Origin: UBA12078 sp964573565
GTDB taxonomy: Bacteria; Patescibacteriota; Dojkabacteria; SC72
Assembly: GCA_964573565.1 (NCBI GenBank)
Contig: CAZNJV010000014.1
Location: forward strand, 1-14,773
Direction: 5' to 3'
Length of the DNA: 14,773 nucleotides
Of the stretch, positions 13,962-14,773 are shown piece by piece. A program made the position numbers and the translations under genes. The notes under the pieces were generated by a model. That model was not told where the DNA came from. It did no database searches and worked only from the letters and a program-made list of their open reading frames with translations. Every line of letters begins with the position of its first letter. The first letter of the stretch is position 1.

Positions 13962-13982
13962 AACACAATTTTAATTTGCTAG
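13956..13982. promoter_or_regulatory. CIRCE-like inverted repeat over the dnaJ promoter
   Basis: CIRCE, the HrcA operator, is TTAGCACTC-N9-GAGTGCTAA. Here TTAGCAAAC and ATTTGCTAG stand nine bases apart, with TAGCAAA and TTTGCTA as an exact seven-base inverted repeat. The outer halves keep the consensus (TTAGCA and TGCTAG), while the inner triplets differ, so 12 of 18 arm positions match with exact 9-9-9 spacing. Its place over the dnaJ -10 is what HrcA repression needs. HrcA itself is not in the window. Confidence 0.5.
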
Positions 13983-14009
13983 TACGAAACCAAAAATTTA
14001 GAAATTCGA

Positions 14010-14306
14010 TTACCCCTGCTTGCTTCTCTTCTTAATCGTATTTTTCACCCATTCTTCCGGATCTATACCCATCTTGTTACAGAATGCAAATACTAAGGTA
14101 AGCAAATCTCCGACTTCCTCAGGTATTGGATCCGTATCTCCAATACTCTTCTTGTATCCAGGATGTTCTGCTAAAAATCTAGCACTAATCTCACCTAGCT
14201 CTTCTTGCATAGCTATGAGAAGAAGTTCTGGAGCCGTATCCCATCCATTATTTTTGTACATTTCCCTTACTTTTTCCTGCAGTTCTTTCATATACAAAAA
14301 ACTCAT
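14010..14306 (-). CDS. MazG-like nucleoside triphosphate pyrophosphohydrolase
   Basis: MazG-type all-alpha enzymes hydrolyse NTPs or dNTPs to the monophosphate and pyrophosphate, clearing abnormal nucleotides or lowering alarmone levels. Counting from the ATG at 14291, the metal-binding pattern EExxE (Glu30, Glu31, Glu34) is followed 25 residues later by ExxD (Glu59, Asp62), within a short single-domain protein of 98 residues from the ATG at 14306. A longer frame reaches upstream into the divergent promoter region and is not believed. The conserved part begins at MKELQEKVREMY, so 14291 is the alternative start. The substrate is unknown. It stands alone, divergent from the sortase-like gene and about 65 bases from dnaJ, with no clear terminator between them. 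Confidence 0.85.
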   Translation of the reverse strand: MSFLYMKELQEKVREMYKNNGWDTAPELLLIAMQEELGEISARFLAEHPGYKKSIGDTDPIPEEVGDLLTLVFAFCNKMGIDPEEWVKNTIKKRSKQG

Positions 14307-14318
14307 TTTAATACATAC

Positions 14319-14324
14319 AGTATA
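14319..14324 (-). promoter_or_regulatory. Possible -10 box of the MazG-like gene
   Basis: TATACT on the minus strand lies 12 bases before the chosen ATG, giving a leader of about six bases. No good -35 is present. This box and the plus-strand -10 of the sortase-like gene share a divergent gap of only 54 bases. Confidence 0.35.
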
Positions 14325-14345
14325 CCGCACAATTATCAAGAAATC

Positions 14346-14354
14346 TGGTAATAT
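14346..14354 (+). promoter_or_regulatory. Extended -10-like promoter of the sortase-like gene, leaderless start
   Basis: TGG followed by TAATAT (14349-14354) stands six bases before the ATG at 14361, the same arrangement and spacing as at rsmE. TAATAT is a weaker match to the -10 consensus. The expected transcription start coincides with the start codon. Confidence 0.45.
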
Positions 14355-14360
14355 ATCACT

Positions 14361-14773
14361 ATGGAAAATCCCCACTGGAATATACAAACCGAAGACCAAA
14401 ACAAAATTAAAAAAACAAGAATATGGATCTCTGCAATATTTGCAGGCATTGGGATAATTATCATAGCAAGCCAAACAATACCACTAGCCAAATCATATAT
14501 TGATGGATTGATAGAACAGATAAGAGCAGATTCCAAAGTGGAACCAGTACCAGAATCATACAAAACATATATAGAATCGCAACTCGCATACTATGACCCA
14601 GGCAAAAGCTACTTTGCAAATCTAACATCAGAACTTGGAGTATTAGGTACATCCCAATACTACGATGTAACTACACAAACAGAAAAAAATATCGTAGTCG
14701 ACAAGGATTACACTGCATCCATGGCTATTAACATACCAAGCATAGGAATCACCAACATCAAGATCTCCCCCAA
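14361..14773 (+). CDS. Membrane-anchored protein, probable sortase (3' end outside window)
   Basis: 137 codons are visible from the ATG at 14361 to the right edge. After a charged N-terminus (1-20) there is one membrane segment (about 21-45, IWISAIFAGIGIIIIA). An extracytoplasmic stretch follows, then AINIPSIGITNIKISP (about 121-136), which resembles the first beta strand of sortases, where a phrase like IPKIGV opens the catalytic barrel. Sortases cleave and attach surface proteins by a Cys transpeptidase. The catalytic His, Cys and Arg would lie beyond the window, so the assignment rests on architecture only. Another anchored surface protein remains possible. The coding strand is A/C-rich, like rsmE. 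Confidence 0.5.
   Translation, partial: MENPHWNIQTEDQNKIKKTRIWISAIFAGIGIIIIASQTIPLAKSYIDGLIEQIRADSKVEPVPESYKTYIESQLAYYDPGKSYFANLTSELGVLGTSQYYDVTTQTEKNIVVDKDYTASMAINIPSIGITNIKISP

Noticed and set aside
13945..14009. Terminator between the MazG-like gene and dnaJ
   Set aside because: Only an AT-only mini-hairpin with a broken T-run is present. The stronger inverted repeat there is better read as an operator over the dnaJ promoter.
14020..14457. 145-residue plus-strand frame across the MazG-like gene
   Set aside because: It is the reverse of a gene with intact MazG motifs and would run through the divergent promoter and the sortase-like start.
14307..14474. Longer N-terminus for the MazG-like protein (to 154 residues)
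   Set aside because: The extension crosses the divergent promoter and overlaps the sortase-like gene; the family-like part begins near MKELQEKV.

Overview
The window looks like a piece of a small, AT-rich bacterial genome, most likely from the Candidate Phyla Radiation (Patescibacteria). This placement is an inference. It rests on the very tight gene packing, the near absence of Shine-Dalgarno sites, the short archaeal/eukaryotic-type aspartyl-tRNA synthetase, a translation factor IF-2 cut down to its G domain and C-terminal domains, a nusA-infB-rpsO-pnp cluster without the usual rimP, ylxR, rbfA and truB, and a membrane-anchored, cysteine-rich surface protein. The genetic code behaves as standard: all long frames are open, and the 11 complete genes end in TAA (10) or TAG (1), never TGA.

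Layout, left to right. 1-2542 (minus): the first 847 codons of a large exported or anchored surface protein that runs off the left edge. 2626-4358 (plus): a two-gene rRNA/RNA methyltransferase operon, rsmE then an RsmB/NSUN-type m5C methyltransferase, coupled by a TAATG overlap. It meets pnp head-on, and the two stop codons share one TTAA. 4355-9751 (minus): pnp, rpsO, infB and nusA, read in the order nusA, infB, rpsO, pnp. These cover transcription elongation, translation initiation, ribosomal protein S15 and mRNA decay. rpsO has a clear sigma70-type promoter of its own. 9793-11687 (minus): aspS followed by a Nudix hydrolase, closed by an intrinsic terminator. 11755-12763 (minus): an XRE-type DNA-binding protein and an overlapping ImmA/IrrE-type zinc peptidase, the one accessory-looking unit in an otherwise housekeeping stretch. 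12847-13944 (minus): dnaJ with a degenerate CIRCE-like inverted repeat over its promoter. 14010-14306 (minus): a MazG-like pyrophosphohydrolase. 14361 to the right edge (plus): the start of a membrane-anchored, probably sortase-family protein.

The core theme is information processing and its quality control: rRNA methylation, tRNA charging, transcription, translation, RNA turnover, chaperone, and nucleotide housecleaning by Nudix and MazG. Cell-surface genes sit at both ends. No tRNA, rRNA, CRISPR array, insertion sequence or attachment site was found. Every intergenic gap is shorter than about 150 bases.

The points most worth a second look are: start sites that sit exactly where transcription should begin (leaderless mRNAs) at rsmE and the sortase-like gene; short hairpins overlapping the stop codons of five consecutive minus-strand housekeeping genes; the CIRCE-like element at dnaJ; two copies of a motif ending in AYAT that bracket the cysteine-rich block of the surface protein; and patches of strong A+C versus G+T skew that ignore coding direction.
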